This document shows positions 39,706 to 49,013 of a DNA stretch of 64,000 bases, in pieces. Position 1 is the first letter of the stretch, and each line of letters starts with the position of its first letter. Source of the DNA: Mycolicibacterium sarraceniae (GTDB taxonomy: Bacteria > Actinomycetota > Actinomycetes > Mycobacteriales > Mycobacteriaceae); the NCBI RefSeq assembly GCF_010731875.1, contig NZ_AP022595.1:1302001-1366000 (forward strand). Direction: 5' to 3'. The position numbers and the translations under genes are program-made. Under the pieces are notes generated by a model. The model searched no databases. It had not been told where the DNA came from and saw only the letters and a list, made by a program, of their open reading frames with translations.

Positions 39706-40211
39706 TGGTGCTACGGCGCGCTGTCGCGATCGTCCTGCTGATCGCCGGTATGGCGGCAGCGGGGACGGCGGTGGCCGCGGCCCATGCCGTGCGGGTAGCC
39801 GCGGATCCGGCGCCCGGCGCGGCCCTTGCCGTGGCACCCTCCCGGGTCAGTGCCACCTTCAACGAAGTTCTGCACGCCGATTTCGCCGCGATGACCGTCG
39901 TCGGCCCCGATGGGAACCTCTGGTCCGACCCCACCCCGCAGGTGCAGGGGGCGGTGGTCAGCGTCGGGCTGCATGCGCTCGGGCCGGCCGGAAGCTACAC
40001 CGTCAACTACCGGGTCACCTCCGCCGACGGCCATGTCGTGTCCGGCTCCTGGTCGTTCGCGTTGACCGTCGCAGGCAACGGCGCCCCCGGTCCCCCCGCG
40101 GCGGTATCGGCCAGCGCACCCGAGAAAGCACTGCCGATCTGGCCCTTCATCGTCGGCGCCGCGGCGGTGATCGGCTGCGGTGTCATGTGGTCGTGGCGGC
40201 GCCGCTCGTGA
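39705..40211 (+). CDS. CopC-domain copper-resistance protein with C-terminal anchor
   Basis: A 168-residue protein. The signal peptide ends at AAAHAVRVAADPAPG, giving a mature N-terminal His-containing site typical of CopC. The domain ends with YTVNYRVTSADGHVVSGSWSF, the classic CopC signature with the second metal ligand. A C-terminal helix (IWPFIVGAAAVIGCGVMWSW) anchors it. The start is taken at the ATG overlapping the upstream stop (TGATG); a TTG precedes it directly. It probably delivers or buffers copper together with the YcnI protein. Confidence 0.85.
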   Translation: MVLRRAVAIVLLIAGMAAAGTAVAAAHAVRVAADPAPGAALAVAPSRVSATFNEVLHADFAAMTVVGPDGNLWSDPTPQVQGAVVSVGLHALGPAGSYTVNYRVTSADGHVVSGSWSFALTVAGNGAPGPPAAVSASAPEKALPIWPFIVGAAAVIGCGVMWSWRRRS

Positions 40212-40316
40212 CCGGGACGGCCGGCTCCCGCCTGGCATGATGGGTGCCACTGCCTCGCGTGGCCGCGCTGCGCGCGGGCCGGCGTTCGCGACTAGATAGT
40301 GCAAAGGAGCAGCCTG

Positions 40317-40766
40317 ATGGCAGAAGAGCAAGACCAGCCCGATGAGGGCCGGGACGCCACGCCGCCGGGGCCGCCACCCCCCGAGAAAGCCGTTGCCAAG
40401 AAGCAGCCGGCCAAGAAAACGCCGGCCAAGAAAGCGGTGAAGAAGGCGCCCGCCAAAAAGGTGCCGCCACGAAAGGTGCCGGCGAAGAAGGTAGCGCCGC
40501 CCGCGGTGGAATCGCCCGCGGTGGAGCCTGCTGCCGTGCCCGCCCCGCTCGCCTCGGCTGATGGCTCGCCGTCGCTCGCAGTCGGCGCCCGGGCCGCGGC
40601 AGCCGATGCCAAATCCGTGGTGGAGAAGGCCGCGAATCCGGTGCCCGCTGCCCCACCGCCGGTCCCGGTGACTGGGCGCTCGCCGCTGCCGTTCGCCGTT
40701 GGCTTCGCGGCGGCGGTGCTGATCGCGCTGTTGGCGCGCCGCCTGCGCCAGCGGCACGCGGAGTGA
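40317..40766 (+). CDS. Histone-like membrane-anchored protein (Rv3852 Hns-type)
   Basis: A 149-residue protein. The N-terminal half is rich in PAKK-type repeats ([20 protein letters not shown]), like histone H1 tails, followed by an Ala/Pro linker. A C-terminal helix ([21 protein letters not shown]) would tether it to the membrane. The ATG at 40317 follows AAGGAGC; an earlier GTG or ATG lacks this site. Its place before rraA and its architecture match Rv3852, originally named hns but not essential for nucleoid shape. Confidence 0.85.
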   Translation: MAEEQDQPDEGRDATPPGPPPPEKAVAKKQPAKKTPAKKAVKKAPAKKVPPRKVPAKKVAPPAVESPAVEPAAVPAPLASADGSPSLAVGARAAAADAKSVVEKAANPVPAAPPPVPVTGRSPLPFAVGFAAAVLIALLARRLRQRHAE

Positions 40767-40768
40767 AC

Positions 40769-41251
40769 ATGACCGTCACCTTCCGCGCCACCGCCGACCT
40801 CGTCGATGACATCGGACCCGAAGTGCGCAGCTGCGATGTCCAGTTCCGTCAGTTCGGCGCCCGCACCGAGTTCGCCGGACCGGTCAGCACGGTGCGCTGC
40901 TTCCAGGACAACGCGCTACTGAAATCGGTGTTGTCCGAGCCGGGTGAGGGCCGCGTTCTGGTGATCGACGGCGACGCCTCGGTGCACACCGCGCTGGTCG
41001 GTGATCTCATCGCCGAACTCGGCCGGTCCAACGGCTGGGCGGGGCTCATCGTGCACGGTGCCGTGCGGGACGCGTCCACGCTGCGGACCCTCGACATCGG
41101 CATCAAGGCGCTGGGAACCAATCCCCGCAAAAGCAGCAAGACGGGTGCCGGCGACCGCGATGTTCCGGTCAGCTTCGGCGGTGTCACCTTCGCCCCCGGC
41201 GAGCTGGCCTACAGCGACGACGACGGGATAGTCGTCACCCCGGCCGGCTAA
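40769..41251 (+). CDS. rraA: Ribonuclease E activity regulator RraA
   Basis: A 160-residue RraA-like protein, once annotated as MenG methyltransferase. RraA proteins bind RNase E or act as hydroxymethylglutarate-type aldolases. The core [38 protein letters not shown] and [18 protein letters not shown] is conserved. The ATG at 40769, 2 bases past the upstream stop, is preferred because [16 protein letters not shown] fits the family N-terminus; a GTG overlap start at 40763 is possible. It is convergent with ethA, with a 4-base stop overlap. Confidence 0.92.
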   Translation: MTVTFRATADLVDDIGPEVRSCDVQFRQFGARTEFAGPVSTVRCFQDNALLKSVLSEPGEGRVLVIDGDASVHTALVGDLIAELGRSNGWAGLIVHGAVRDASTLRTLDIGIKALGTNPRKSSKTGAGDRDVPVSFGGVTFAPGELAYSDDDGIVVTPAG

Positions 41252-42717
41252 ACCTGTACCGGCACAAGGCGTTTGGTGAAGTGCAGCGCGTCGTTGTCGA
41301 TCCTGTCCTGACGAATTGCGCGCAGGTCCAGGAAGTAGTTCTGGTGCACCTGCCACGGCGCCGTCGATCCGGATTTGGGCAGCTCGTGCAATGAGCGCCG
41401 CAGATAGCCCGACGCCAGATCCACGAACGGTCGGCGTTCTATCGTGTCGCCAGGATCCTGCGGCATCACCGTATCGTAGCCGTTGGCGTCCATGTAGTTC
41501 AGCAGCCGGCAGACGTACTCCGAGGTCAGATCGGCCTTGAGCGTCCACGAGGCATTGGTGTAGCCGAAGGTGAACACGACGTTCGGCAGCCCGGTGAGCA
41601 TCATGCCCTTGTAGGCCAGCAAGCCCGACATGTCGACCGGCGCGCCGTTACGCAGAACCTCTGCGCCACCGAAGAACTGGACGTTCAGGCCGGTGGCGGT
41701 GACGATGACATCGGCGTCAAGATGCTCGCCGGAAGTCAGCTGAATACCGGTCTCGTCGAACCGCTCGATGGTATCGGTGACCACATCGGCCTTGCCCTTG
41801 CGAATGGCGCGAAACAGATCGCCGTTAGGCGCCGCGCAGACCCGCTGATCCCACGGCTTGTAGGACGGGCTGAAGTGCTTGTCGAAGTCGTAGCCCTCGG
41901 GTAGGCGACTCTCAGCCAGGGTCCGCAGTTGCTTGCGGAAAAAGTTCGGGAACCGGCGCGCCAGTTGGTAATACAGCGTGCTGCGACCAATGGCTTTCCA
42001 GCGCGCGATCGGATAGGCGGCCTTCGGCGGCAGCAGTTGGTTGACCCGGGCCGCAAACTTGTCTTTATCGGGTTGCGGCGCAATATAAGTCGGGGTGCGC
42101 TGCAACATCGTGACGTGGCCTGAGCCGCTGTCGATGAGTGCCGGGATCAGTGTCACGGCTGTCGCACCGCTGCCGATCACGACGATCTTCTTGCCCGCAT
42201 AGTCGAGATCCTCGGGCCAGTGCTGCGGGTGCACGTTTGCGCCGCCGAAGTCCGCCGCGCCGGGGAACTCCGGGCGGTAGCCCTCGTCGTAGTTGTAATA
42301 GCCACTGCAGGCCAGCAGGAACGAACAGGTGATCTGGATTTCCTCGCCGCCGGCGTGGACGGTCAGCTCCCAGCGATTGTCGGCGTCGGACCAGTTGGCT
42401 GCCAGCACCTGATGCCCGAAGCGCATGTGCTTGTCGATGCCGTTCTCGCGGGCCGCATCCTTGAGGTACTGCAGGATCGCGGGGCCATCGACGATCGACT
42501 GCTCCGACGTCCACGGCTTGAACCGGAAACCGAGGGTGTACATGTCCGAGTCGGACCGGATGCCGGGGTACTTGAACAGGTCCCAGGTGCCGCCGAGATT
42601 CTCGCGGCGCTCCAGGATCAGGAAGCTCTTCGACGGGCAGCGGTCCTGCAAATGCCAGGCGGCGCTGATGCCGGAGATGCCGGCGCCCACGATCACCACA
42701 TCGACGTGTTCAGTCAT
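41248..42717 (-). CDS. ethA: Baeyer-Villiger FAD monooxygenase EthA
   Basis: NADPH-dependent flavin monooxygenase. In mycobacteria this enzyme activates ethionamide and related prodrugs and oxidises ketones. The protein has 489 residues, equal to M. tuberculosis EthA, from the ATG at 42717. The FAD motif [13 protein letters not shown], the Baeyer-Villiger fingerprint [12 protein letters not shown] and the NADPH motif [13 protein letters not shown] are intact. It is divergent from ethR across a shared operator. Confidence 0.95.
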   Translation of the reverse strand: MTEHVDVVIVGAGISGISAAWHLQDRCPSKSFLILERRENLGGTWDLFKYPGIRSDSDMYTLGFRFKPWTSEQSIVDGPAILQYLKDAARENGIDKHMRFGHQVLAANWSDADNRWELTVHAGGEEIQITCSFLLACSGYYNYDEGYRPEFPGAADFGGANVHPQHWPEDLDYAGKKIVVIGSGATAVTLIPALIDSGSGHVTMLQRTPTYIAPQPDKDKFAARVNQLLPPKAAYPIARWKAIGRSTLYYQLARRFPNFFRKQLRTLAESRLPEGYDFDKHFSPSYKPWDQRVCAAPNGDLFRAIRKGKADVVTDTIERFDETGIQLTSGEHLDADVIVTATGLNVQFFGGAEVLRNGAPVDMSGLLAYKGMMLTGLPNVVFTFGYTNASWTLKADLTSEYVCRLLNYMDANGYDTVMPQDPGDTIERRPFVDLASGYLRRSLHELPKSGSTAPWQVHQNYFLDLRAIRQDRIDNDALHFTKRLVPVQV

Positions 42718-42730
42718 GCCGGCCACGCTA

Positions 42731-42782
42731 TCAACACAGTGTTGAATAGGTCAACGCGCTGTTGAGAAACTCAACACGCTGT
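42731..42782. promoter_or_regulatory. EthR operator between ethA and ethR
   Basis: Three similar elements occur at 20-base spacing: TCAACACAGTGTTGA (42731-42745, perfect palindrome with a central odd base), TCAACGCGCTGTTGA (42751-42765) and TCAACACGCTGT (42771-42782, half-degenerate). EthR is known to bind cooperatively as an octamer over about 55 bases of this intergenic region. The regular spacing puts successive sites on one helix face. It lies between the ethA start (42717) and the ethR start (42795). Confidence 0.85.
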
Positions 42783-42794
42783 AAGATAACGTCC

Positions 42795-43451
42795 GTGCCA
42801 GCTGCCAGCCCGACCCGCATCCGCGGCCGTCGCGCGACCCGTCCCTCGGGGGACGATCGCGAGGCGGCGATCCTGCGCACGCTGGAGGACATGCTCGAGC
42901 AGCGGCCGTTCGCCGAGGTATCCGTCGATGACCTCGCCAAGGGTGCCGGCTTGTCGCGCCCGACCTTCTACTTCTACTTCCCGTCCAAGGACGCGGTCTT
43001 GGTGCGGTTGTTCGCCCGTGCGATCACCGCCTCCGGTGCCGAACAACAGCAGCAGGCCGACACCGTCGCCGAGCATCCCCGGCAAGGCTGGCACGATGGC
43101 ATTTACGCGTTCTTCGATTCGCTGAGGCCGCATCGGGTGGTCGTGCTCGCTGGCCTCGCCACCATGGCCGCCAACTCAGAACTGCGCGATCTGTGGACCA
43201 CGTTCATGAAGGGCTGGATCAACTACACGGCCGGGTTGATCACCAAGGAGCGGGAGCGCGGCGCCGCCCCCGTCACGATCCCGGCCCACGATCTCGCGAC
43301 GGCGCTCAACCTGATGAACGAGCGTGTGGTGTTCGCCGCCCAGGGCAGCCAGGAGCCGACGCTGCCGGAGGACGCCGCTCTGGAGGCCCTCGCCCATATC
43401 TGGATCTGCAGCATCTACGGCGGGGCCACCGGCTCTGCGGCCTCGGTTTGA
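42795..43451 (+). CDS. ethR: TetR-family repressor EthR
   Basis: A 218-residue TetR-type repressor of ethA. The helix-turn-helix is seen as FAEVSVDDLAKGAGLSRPTF followed by YFYFPSKDAV. The C-terminal ligand tunnel region includes LAGLATMAANSELRDLWTTF. The GTG at 42795 is chosen because it lies after the operator; an upstream in-frame start at 42762 would lie inside it. Length agrees with the family (216 in M. tuberculosis). Confidence 0.93.
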   Translation: MPAASPTRIRGRRATRPSGDDREAAILRTLEDMLEQRPFAEVSVDDLAKGAGLSRPTFYFYFPSKDAVLVRLFARAITASGAEQQQQADTVAEHPRQGWHDGIYAFFDSLRPHRVVVLAGLATMAANSELRDLWTTFMKGWINYTAGLITKERERGAAPVTIPAHDLATALNLMNERVVFAAQGSQEPTLPEDAALEALAHIWICSIYGGATGSAASV

Positions 43452-43506
43452 TTCCGGCTTCGCATACTGGATTCGCGTCGAGTCCGCGTGGCCCTAGTCT
43501 GGCGGG

Positions 43507-45975
43507 GTGTCGGAGCCACACCCGAGGACGGGCGTTACCGTTGCCAAGCTCGCGCTGTACTGCGTGCTGGCCGGTGTCTTGGTGGCGGCCATGCTCTTTC
43601 CGCTCGCCGGCGGCGCGGGCATCGTCGTCAACCACGCCTCCGACGTAGCGGCCCAGGATTCCGTCGACCTGATGACGGGCGAAGTGCCCACGGTTTCCAC
43701 GATGGTCGACGCCGCCGGAAACCCGATCGCCTGGATCTACGCCCAACGCCGGTGGCCGGTGCCCACCGACCGGATCGCCGACACAATGAAGTTGGCGATC
43801 GTGTCGATCGAGGACAAGCGGTTCGCCGACCACAACGGCGTGGACGTCCAGGGCACCCTGACCGGTCTCGTCGGCTACCTGCGGGGTGATCTCGACACCC
43901 GCGGCGGGTCGACGATCGAGCAGCAGTACGTCAAGAACTACAACCTGCTCGTCAACGCCCAGACCGATGCCGAACGACGGGCGGCGGTCGAGACGACGCC
44001 GGCTCGCAAGCTGCGCGAGATCCGGATGGCGCTGGCCCTGGACCGAGCACTCTCCAAACCCGAGATTCTCACCCGCTATCTGAACCTGGTCTACTTCGGC
44101 AACGGCGCCTACGGCGTGCAGGACGCCGCCAAAACTTACTTCGGCATCAATGCCACCGACCTCAACTGGCAGCAGGCCGCACTGCTGGCCGGGATCGTAC
44201 AGTCGACCAGCGCGCTGAACCCGTACACCAACCCCGAGGCCGCGCTGGCCCGTCGCAACCTCGTGCTCGACACGCTGATCGAGAACGAGCCCAGATTCGC
44301 CGACGAGTTGCGCGCTGCCCGCGAGCAACCGCTGGACATCCTGCCGCAGCCGAATAGCCTGCCGCAGGGCTGCATCGCGGCCGGCGACCGCGGTTTCTTT
44401 TGCGATTACGTGCTGCAGTATCTGGCCCGCGCGGGGCTGTCCAAGGATGACGTGGCGCGCAACGGCTACCTGATCCGGACCACCCTCGATCCGAAGGTCC
44501 AGAACAGCGTGAAGAAGGCGATCGACACCGTCGCCAGCCCGACGCTGGACGGGGTCGCCAGCGTGATGAGCGTCATCCAGCCCGGCAAGACCACCCACAA
44601 GGTCCTCGCGATGGGCGATAACCGCGACTACGGCCTGCAGCTGGACGCTGGCCAGACGGTACAGCCCCAACCCTTCGCGTTGGTCGGCGACGGCGCCGGC
44701 TCGATCTTCAAGATCTTCACCACCGCGGCCGCAATGGAGATGGGAATGGGAATCAACGCCCAGCTCGACGTGCCGGCCCAGTTCCACGGCAAGGGCTTGG
44801 GCAGCAGTAGCGCCCCGGGCTGCCCTCAGCAGACCTGGTGTGTGAAGAATGCCGGTGACTACCGCAGCCCGATGAGCGTGACGGACGCACTGGCGCAGTC
44901 GCCCAACACCGCATTCGCCCGGCTGATCGGACAGGTCGGCGTGCCGCGCGTGGTGGACATGTCGGTCAAGCTGGGATTGCGCTCCTACGCCGAACCGGGC
45001 ACGGCGCGCGCCTACGACCCGGACAGCAACGAGAGCCTGGCCGATTTCGTCAAACGACAGAACCTCGGCTCGTTCACACTGGGGCCGTTCGAGTTGAACG
45101 CACTCGAACTATCCAATGTCGCAGCCACATTGGGTTCCGGCGGCATGTGGTGCCCGCCCAGCCCGGTGGACAAGATCTTCGACCGCAGCGGCCGCGAGGT
45201 TGCCGTCGAGACACAGGCCTGCGAACAGGTGGTCCCCGAGGGGCTGGCGAACACGCTAGCCAACGCGCTGTCCAAGGACTCGACCGCAGGCACCGCGGCG
45301 GGTTCAGCAGGATCGGCGGGCTGGAGCCTGCCGATGTCGGGCAAGACCGGCACCACCGAATCGCACCGCTCGTCAGGGTTTCTCGGCTTCACCAACCAGT
45401 ACGCCGCGGCGAACTACATTTTCGACGACTCGACCAACCCCGGCGGGCTGTGCTCATTTCCGTTGCGTAAGTGTGGATATGGCAACCTGTACGGCGGCAA
45501 CGAGCCGGCCCGCACCTGGTTCCTGGCGATGAAGCCGGTCGCGACCGACTTCGGCCCAATCGCCCTGCCGCCCACCGACAAGCGTTATGTCGAAGGGGGT
45601 CCGGGCAGCACGGTGCCGAGTATCACCGGTCTGAGTTTCGACGCCGCGCGGAAACGCTTGAAGGACGCCGGTTTCCAAGTCGCCGACCTGCCGACACCGA
45701 TCAACAGCTTCTCGTCCCGGGGGGCGGTGGTCGGCACCACTCCGACGGGCAAGACCATTCCGGGGTCGATCATCACGATCAACACCAGCAACGGGATCCC
45801 GCCCGCGCCGCCGCCGGACGCGGTTCCGCCGCCGCCTCCCCCGCCACCGGACGCCCCGCCGCCCGACGTCAACGTGATCAACATTCCCGGCCTGCCGCCG
45901 ATCACGCTGCCGATGTGGCCGCCACCGCCACCACCGCCGCCTCCCCCGCCGGCACCCGAGGCACCGCCGCCCTGA
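43507..45975 (+). CDS. PonA2-like bifunctional penicillin-binding protein with PASTA domain
   Basis: An 822-residue class A PBP that polymerises and crosslinks peptidoglycan. One N-terminal helix is followed by a GT51 domain with SIEDKRFADHNGVD and RGGSTIEQQYVKNYN. The transpeptidase domain has SIFK (nucleophile Ser), SPN and SGKTGTTES. A single PASTA domain (VPSITGLSFDAARKRLKDAG) and a polyproline tail end the protein. All catalytic motifs are intact. M. tuberculosis PonA2 (Rv3682) lies elsewhere, so this is either a relocated ponA2 or an extra paralogue. Confidence 0.9.
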   Translation: MSEPHPRTGVTVAKLALYCVLAGVLVAAMLFPLAGGAGIVVNHASDVAAQDSVDLMTGEVPTVSTMVDAAGNPIAWIYAQRRWPVPTDRIADTMKLAIVSIEDKRFADHNGVDVQGTLTGLVGYLRGDLDTRGGSTIEQQYVKNYNLLVNAQTDAERRAAVETTPARKLREIRMALALDRALSKPEILTRYLNLVYFGNGAYGVQDAAKTYFGINATDLNWQQAALLAGIVQSTSALNPYTNPEAALARRNLVLDTLIENEPRFADELRAAREQPLDILPQPNSLPQGCIAAGDRGFFCDYVLQYLARAGLSKDDVARNGYLIRTTLDPKVQNSVKKAIDTVASPTLDGVASVMSVIQPGKTTHKVLAMGDNRDYGLQLDAGQTVQPQPFALVGDGAGSIFKIFTTAAAMEMGMGINAQLDVPAQFHGKGLGSSSAPGCPQQTWCVKNAGDYRSPMSVTDALAQSPNTAFARLIGQVGVPRVVDMSVKLGLRSYAEPGTARAYDPDSNESLADFVKRQNLGSFTLGPFELNALELSNVAATLGSGGMWCPPSPVDKIFDRSGREVAVETQACEQVVPEGLANTLANALSKDSTAGTAAGSAGSAGWSLPMSGKTGTTESHRSSGFLGFTNQYAAANYIFDDSTNPGGLCSFPLRKCGYGNLYGGNEPARTWFLAMKPVATDFGPIALPPTDKRYVEGGPGSTVPSITGLSFDAARKRLKDAGFQVADLPTPINSFSSRGAVVGTTPTGKTIPGSIITINTSNGIPPAPPPDAVPPPPPPPPDAPPPDVNVINIPGLPPITLPMWPPPPPPPPPPPAPEAPPP

Positions 45976-46100
45976 CGTTGGACCGGGATGCGAACATATG
46001 TGTGCGTGTCCGACGGAGCGGCGAGCATCCTGCACGCGCGATGACCCCACGCTGGGCGCTCGCCCGGTAATCGTCGGCGGCGGTGTGGTGTGGCCGCAAG

Positions 46101-46640
46101 CTATGCGGCCAAGGCCGGGTGGGCCAACGCAGTGTCCACACGGTCGTCAACCCGGCCCAATCCGTGGGCCACGACCCTCCACCGGAGATTGGCGGCTACA
46201 ACTCTGCCGGTGGCCTTCCACTGCTCGGCCGACGCATGCGGGTTGCCGAACCACCTGACAGGCGCTGCCACCTCGGCTGCCGGCCGTGCGCCATCAGTGA
46301 GGCGCCCCGCCGGAACGTCTTCTACCCCTTGCGGTTCCATGAGGTGGGGATGCAGAAGTCGAACACCAAACACGATCAGGTTGTGCGTGCCCGTTGCCTG
46401 AACAGTGTCGGCAAGAGCGTGAGTGGCCGAGTAGTCGTCGCCGACCAATTCGTCGACTGTGCGCCCGTATGTTTCGCAGTCATCTAAATCAACACCTACC
46501 ACGTCCTCGACGTCGACCGTGGCCATCCAGAGATATTGAACCGTCTCTTCTCCAGCTCGATGGAAGCGTCCTCCGCGCACGCTGGGGAACGCCCGCCACG
46601 GCGTGTCGTAGGCAGCGTGACGGAAGACAACTAACCTCAT
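46101..46640 (-). CDS. RES-domain toxin (NAD+ phosphorylase family), apparently degenerate
   Basis: A 179-residue protein paired with a MbcA/Xre-type antitoxin. RES-type sequence is recognisable in GGRFHRAGEETVQYLWMAT, VDELVGDDYSATHALADTVQ and NLIVFGVRLLHPHLMEP. However, the Glu-bearing helix that normally follows the YLA segment is missing, and the conserved Pro-Ser-Ala segment between the last helix and NLIVFG is also gone. Two in-frame deletions would explain this. The frame is otherwise open, so a protein may be made, but NAD+ cleavage is doubtful. It overlaps the antitoxin gene by 4 bases. Confidence 0.68.
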   Translation of the reverse strand: MRLVVFRHAAYDTPWRAFPSVRGGRFHRAGEETVQYLWMATVDVEDVVGVDLDDCETYGRTVDELVGDDYSATHALADTVQATGTHNLIVFGVRLLHPHLMEPQGVEDVPAGRLTDGARPAAEVAAPVRWFGNPHASAEQWKATGRVVAANLRWRVVAHGLGRVDDRVDTALAHPALAA

Positions 46641-46939
46641 GCCGTCATGGCGCGAGATACAGTCGCGGCGCTCAAAACCTCCGGGTAGCGAAGCGGGTCA
46701 TCCAGCAGGTCGACCGGACGCTCGCCCAGAGTCGGGTGGCACCGATAGAACCACGCGATGACTCCAGGTCCCGTGAAGGTGTGGCGCAACTGGTTGACAA
46801 GTTGTCCGACCATCCGGATGCGTGTCAGGGCGCCCAACGGGGTCCCGGCTACCCCCGCCGGGGCAACCGGCCCCGCCTTGGCCCGCTGATCACGCCGCGC
46901 CAAAGACGAGAACACCTCAGCGGCACGCTGATCTAACAA
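46637..46939 (-). CDS. MbcA/ParS/Xre-type antitoxin
   Basis: A 100-residue protein with the C-terminal toxin-binding domain of the family. This domain includes FTGPGVIAWFYRCHPTLGER and RPVDLLDDPLRYPEVLSAA. The N-terminal part (LGALTRIRMVGQLVNQLRH) is short compared with proteins that carry a full HTH, and the frame opens at a TTG at 46939, so the start is uncertain. The antitoxin-then-toxin order with ATGA coupling equals mbcAT of M. tuberculosis, which is located elsewhere there. Confidence 0.75.
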   Translation of the reverse strand: MLDQRAAEVFSSLARRDQRAKAGPVAPAGVAGTPLGALTRIRMVGQLVNQLRHTFTGPGVIAWFYRCHPTLGERPVDLLDDPLRYPEVLSAATVSRAMTA

Positions 46940-46946
46940 AGTCCTA

Positions 46947-47951
46947 CTAGCGGGCCGCCCAGCTCAGCAGGGTGTCGACGGGCCAGGTGGTGACGATCCG
47001 CTCGACTGGAACGCCGTTGTCGAGCGCGCGCTGTGCGCCATAGCCGAGGAAGTCCAGCTGGCCCGGCGCGTGCGCATCGGTGTCGATCGAGAAGTCGCAG
47101 CCGATCTCCAGCGCCAGTTTGAGCAGCCGGGTTGGCGGGTCTCGGCGCTCGGGGCGTGAGTTGATCTCGACGGCGGTGTTGTTGTCGCGGCACGCGGTGA
47201 ACACCTTCTCGGCGTCGAACGTTGACTCGGCCCGGATTCCGCGGTTGCCGGTCACCAGGCGCCCGGTGCAGTGGCCCAGGACATTGACTCGCGCGTCGGA
47301 CACCGCACGCACCATCCGCCGGGTCATCGCCGGTTCGTCCATGGCCAGTTTGGAATGCACGCTGGCGACGACGATATCGAGCCGTTCGAGCAGTTCTGGC
47401 TCCTGGTCGAGCCTGCCGTCATCGAGGATGTCGACCTCGATGCCGGTGAGGATCCGGAACGGCGCCAGCTCCTCGCGTAGCTCGGCGATGACATCGAGCT
47501 GCAAGCGCAGCCGGTCGGCGGACAGGCCGTTGGCGATCGTCAGCCGCGGCGAGTGGTCGGTGAGCGCGCAGTATTCGTGGCCCAATGCGGCCGCGGTCGA
47601 CAGCATCTCGTGGATGGGGGCGGATCCATCAGACCAGTTCGAATGCAGGTGCAGGTCGCCGCGCAACGCGGCCCGGATTTCACCGCCGCCAAGATCGGCT
47701 GCGGTGCTTCGTAATTCGACGAGCGCGTCGGGCTCCTGGCCGGCCCAGGCTTGTGAGATGACCGTGGCGGTCTTGGGTCCGATACCGGGCAGCGACTGCC
47801 AGCTGTTGGCGCCGCCGTGCCGCTCGCGAGTCGGTTCGTCCAGCGCCTCGATGATGTCGGCGGCCGTTCGGTACGCCATCACCCGCCGGGTGTCCTCGCG
47901 CGCCCGGTCCTTGTAATACGCAATCTCGCGCAGCGCGGCCACCGGGTCCAT
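46947..47951 (-). CDS. PHP-domain metal-dependent hydrolase (Rv3856c-type)
   Basis: A 334-residue protein. The N-terminal helix-hairpin-helix part of the DNA polymerase X type has WQSLPGIGPKTATVISQAW. The PHP phosphoesterase domain has GDLHLHSNWSDGSAPIHEML, YCALTDHSPRL, GIEVDILDDG, IVVASVHSKL, NVLGHCTGR and FSIDTDAHAPGQ. All metal ligands are present. It may act as a phosphatase or nuclease in DNA repair; the substrate is unknown. The ATG at 47951 gives the length of Rv3856c. Longer starts overlap the divergent promoter region. Confidence 0.88.
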   Translation of the reverse strand: MDPVAALREIAYYKDRAREDTRRVMAYRTAADIIEALDEPTRERHGGANSWQSLPGIGPKTATVISQAWAGQEPDALVELRSTAADLGGGEIRAALRGDLHLHSNWSDGSAPIHEMLSTAAALGHEYCALTDHSPRLTIANGLSADRLRLQLDVIAELREELAPFRILTGIEVDILDDGRLDQEPELLERLDIVVASVHSKLAMDEPAMTRRMVRAVSDARVNVLGHCTGRLVTGNRGIRAESTFDAEKVFTACRDNNTAVEINSRPERRDPPTRLLKLALEIGCDFSIDTDAHAPGQLDFLGYGAQRALDNGVPVERIVTTWPVDTLLSWAAR

Positions 47952-48109
47952 GGCTCCAGTGTGCCCGGCGGCCAGTCCAGAGCCGACCGCGGTCAGCCAA
48001 ATGCTCGCCGCCACCGATATCGAACCCACTCTCCTCTCCCAGCACCTGGCGGTACTCCGCCTGGACACGCCGGCGAGCGCTCCCAGGTGATCGGACTACG
48101 CTCGGTCTA

Positions 48110-48952
48110 GTGCAATTCGCTTTCAAAACCTCGCCGCAGAACACCACCTGGGCTGACATGCTGGCGGTCTGGCAGGCCGCCGACGAGATCGACGTGTACC
48201 ACTCTGGTTGGACGTTCGACCACTTCTATCCGATCTTCTCCGACTCGACCGGGCCCTGCCTAGAGGGCTGGACCACGCTGACCGCATTGGCGCAGGCCAC
48301 CACCCGGCTGCGACTCGGCAATCTGGTCACCGGGATCCACTACCGGCATCCCGCGGTGTTGGCGAACATGGCGGCCGCGGTCGACATCATCTCGGGCGGC
48401 CGCCTGGAGCTGGGCATCGGCGCAGGGTGGAACGAAGAGGAATCCGGCGCCTACGGCATCGAACTGGGCAGCGTCAAAGAGCGCCTCGACCGCTTCGAAG
48501 AGGGCTGCCAGGTTCTCATCGGACTGCTGGCCACGGACTCCTTCGATTTCCACGGCGCCTACTACCAGCTCAACGCCGCACGCAACGAACCCAAAGGGCC
48601 GCAGCGTCCGCACCCGCCGATCTGCATCGGTGGCAGCGGCGAAAAGCGCACCCTACGCATCGTCGCCACATACGCGCAGCACTGGAACTTCGTCGGCGGG
48701 ACTCCGGAAGAGTTCGCACACAAGCGGGACGTCCTGGCGTCCCATTGCGCCGATATCGGGCGTAACCCGGCAGAGATCATGACGTCGGCACATGTCCGGC
48801 TGAGCGAGGACCACGACTACGCAAAGGCGATCGACGAGGCTGCCGCGCTGGCCGCCGCAGGACTGGATCTGGCGATCATCTATCTGCCCCCGCCACACAC
48901 TCCGGCGGTGCTGGAGCCGCTCGCTGAAGCGATTCGCGATTCTGGGCTCTAG
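48110..48952 (+). CDS. LLM-class F420-dependent oxidoreductase
   Basis: A 280-residue TIM-barrel luciferase-like oxidoreductase that probably uses F420H2. Typical segments are SGWTFDHFYPIF, TTRLRLGNLVTGIHYRHPAV, ISGGRLELGIGAGWNEEE and PHPPICIGGSGEKRTLRIVA. The GTG start is at 48110. It is divergent from the PHP gene, 158 bases apart. The substrate cannot be told from sequence. It is a single transcription unit with no close partner. Confidence 0.9.
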   Translation: MQFAFKTSPQNTTWADMLAVWQAADEIDVYHSGWTFDHFYPIFSDSTGPCLEGWTTLTALAQATTRLRLGNLVTGIHYRHPAVLANMAAAVDIISGGRLELGIGAGWNEEESGAYGIELGSVKERLDRFEEGCQVLIGLLATDSFDFHGAYYQLNAARNEPKGPQRPHPPICIGGSGEKRTLRIVATYAQHWNFVGGTPEEFAHKRDVLASHCADIGRNPAEIMTSAHVRLSEDHDYAKAIDEAAALAAAGLDLAIIYLPPPHTPAVLEPLAEAIRDSGL

Positions 48953-49013
48953 ATAACGTCTTGATAACGACGGGCAAAGTTCAAGCAGCGTCCGCAGCCG
49001 GCGGAATCCGTTG

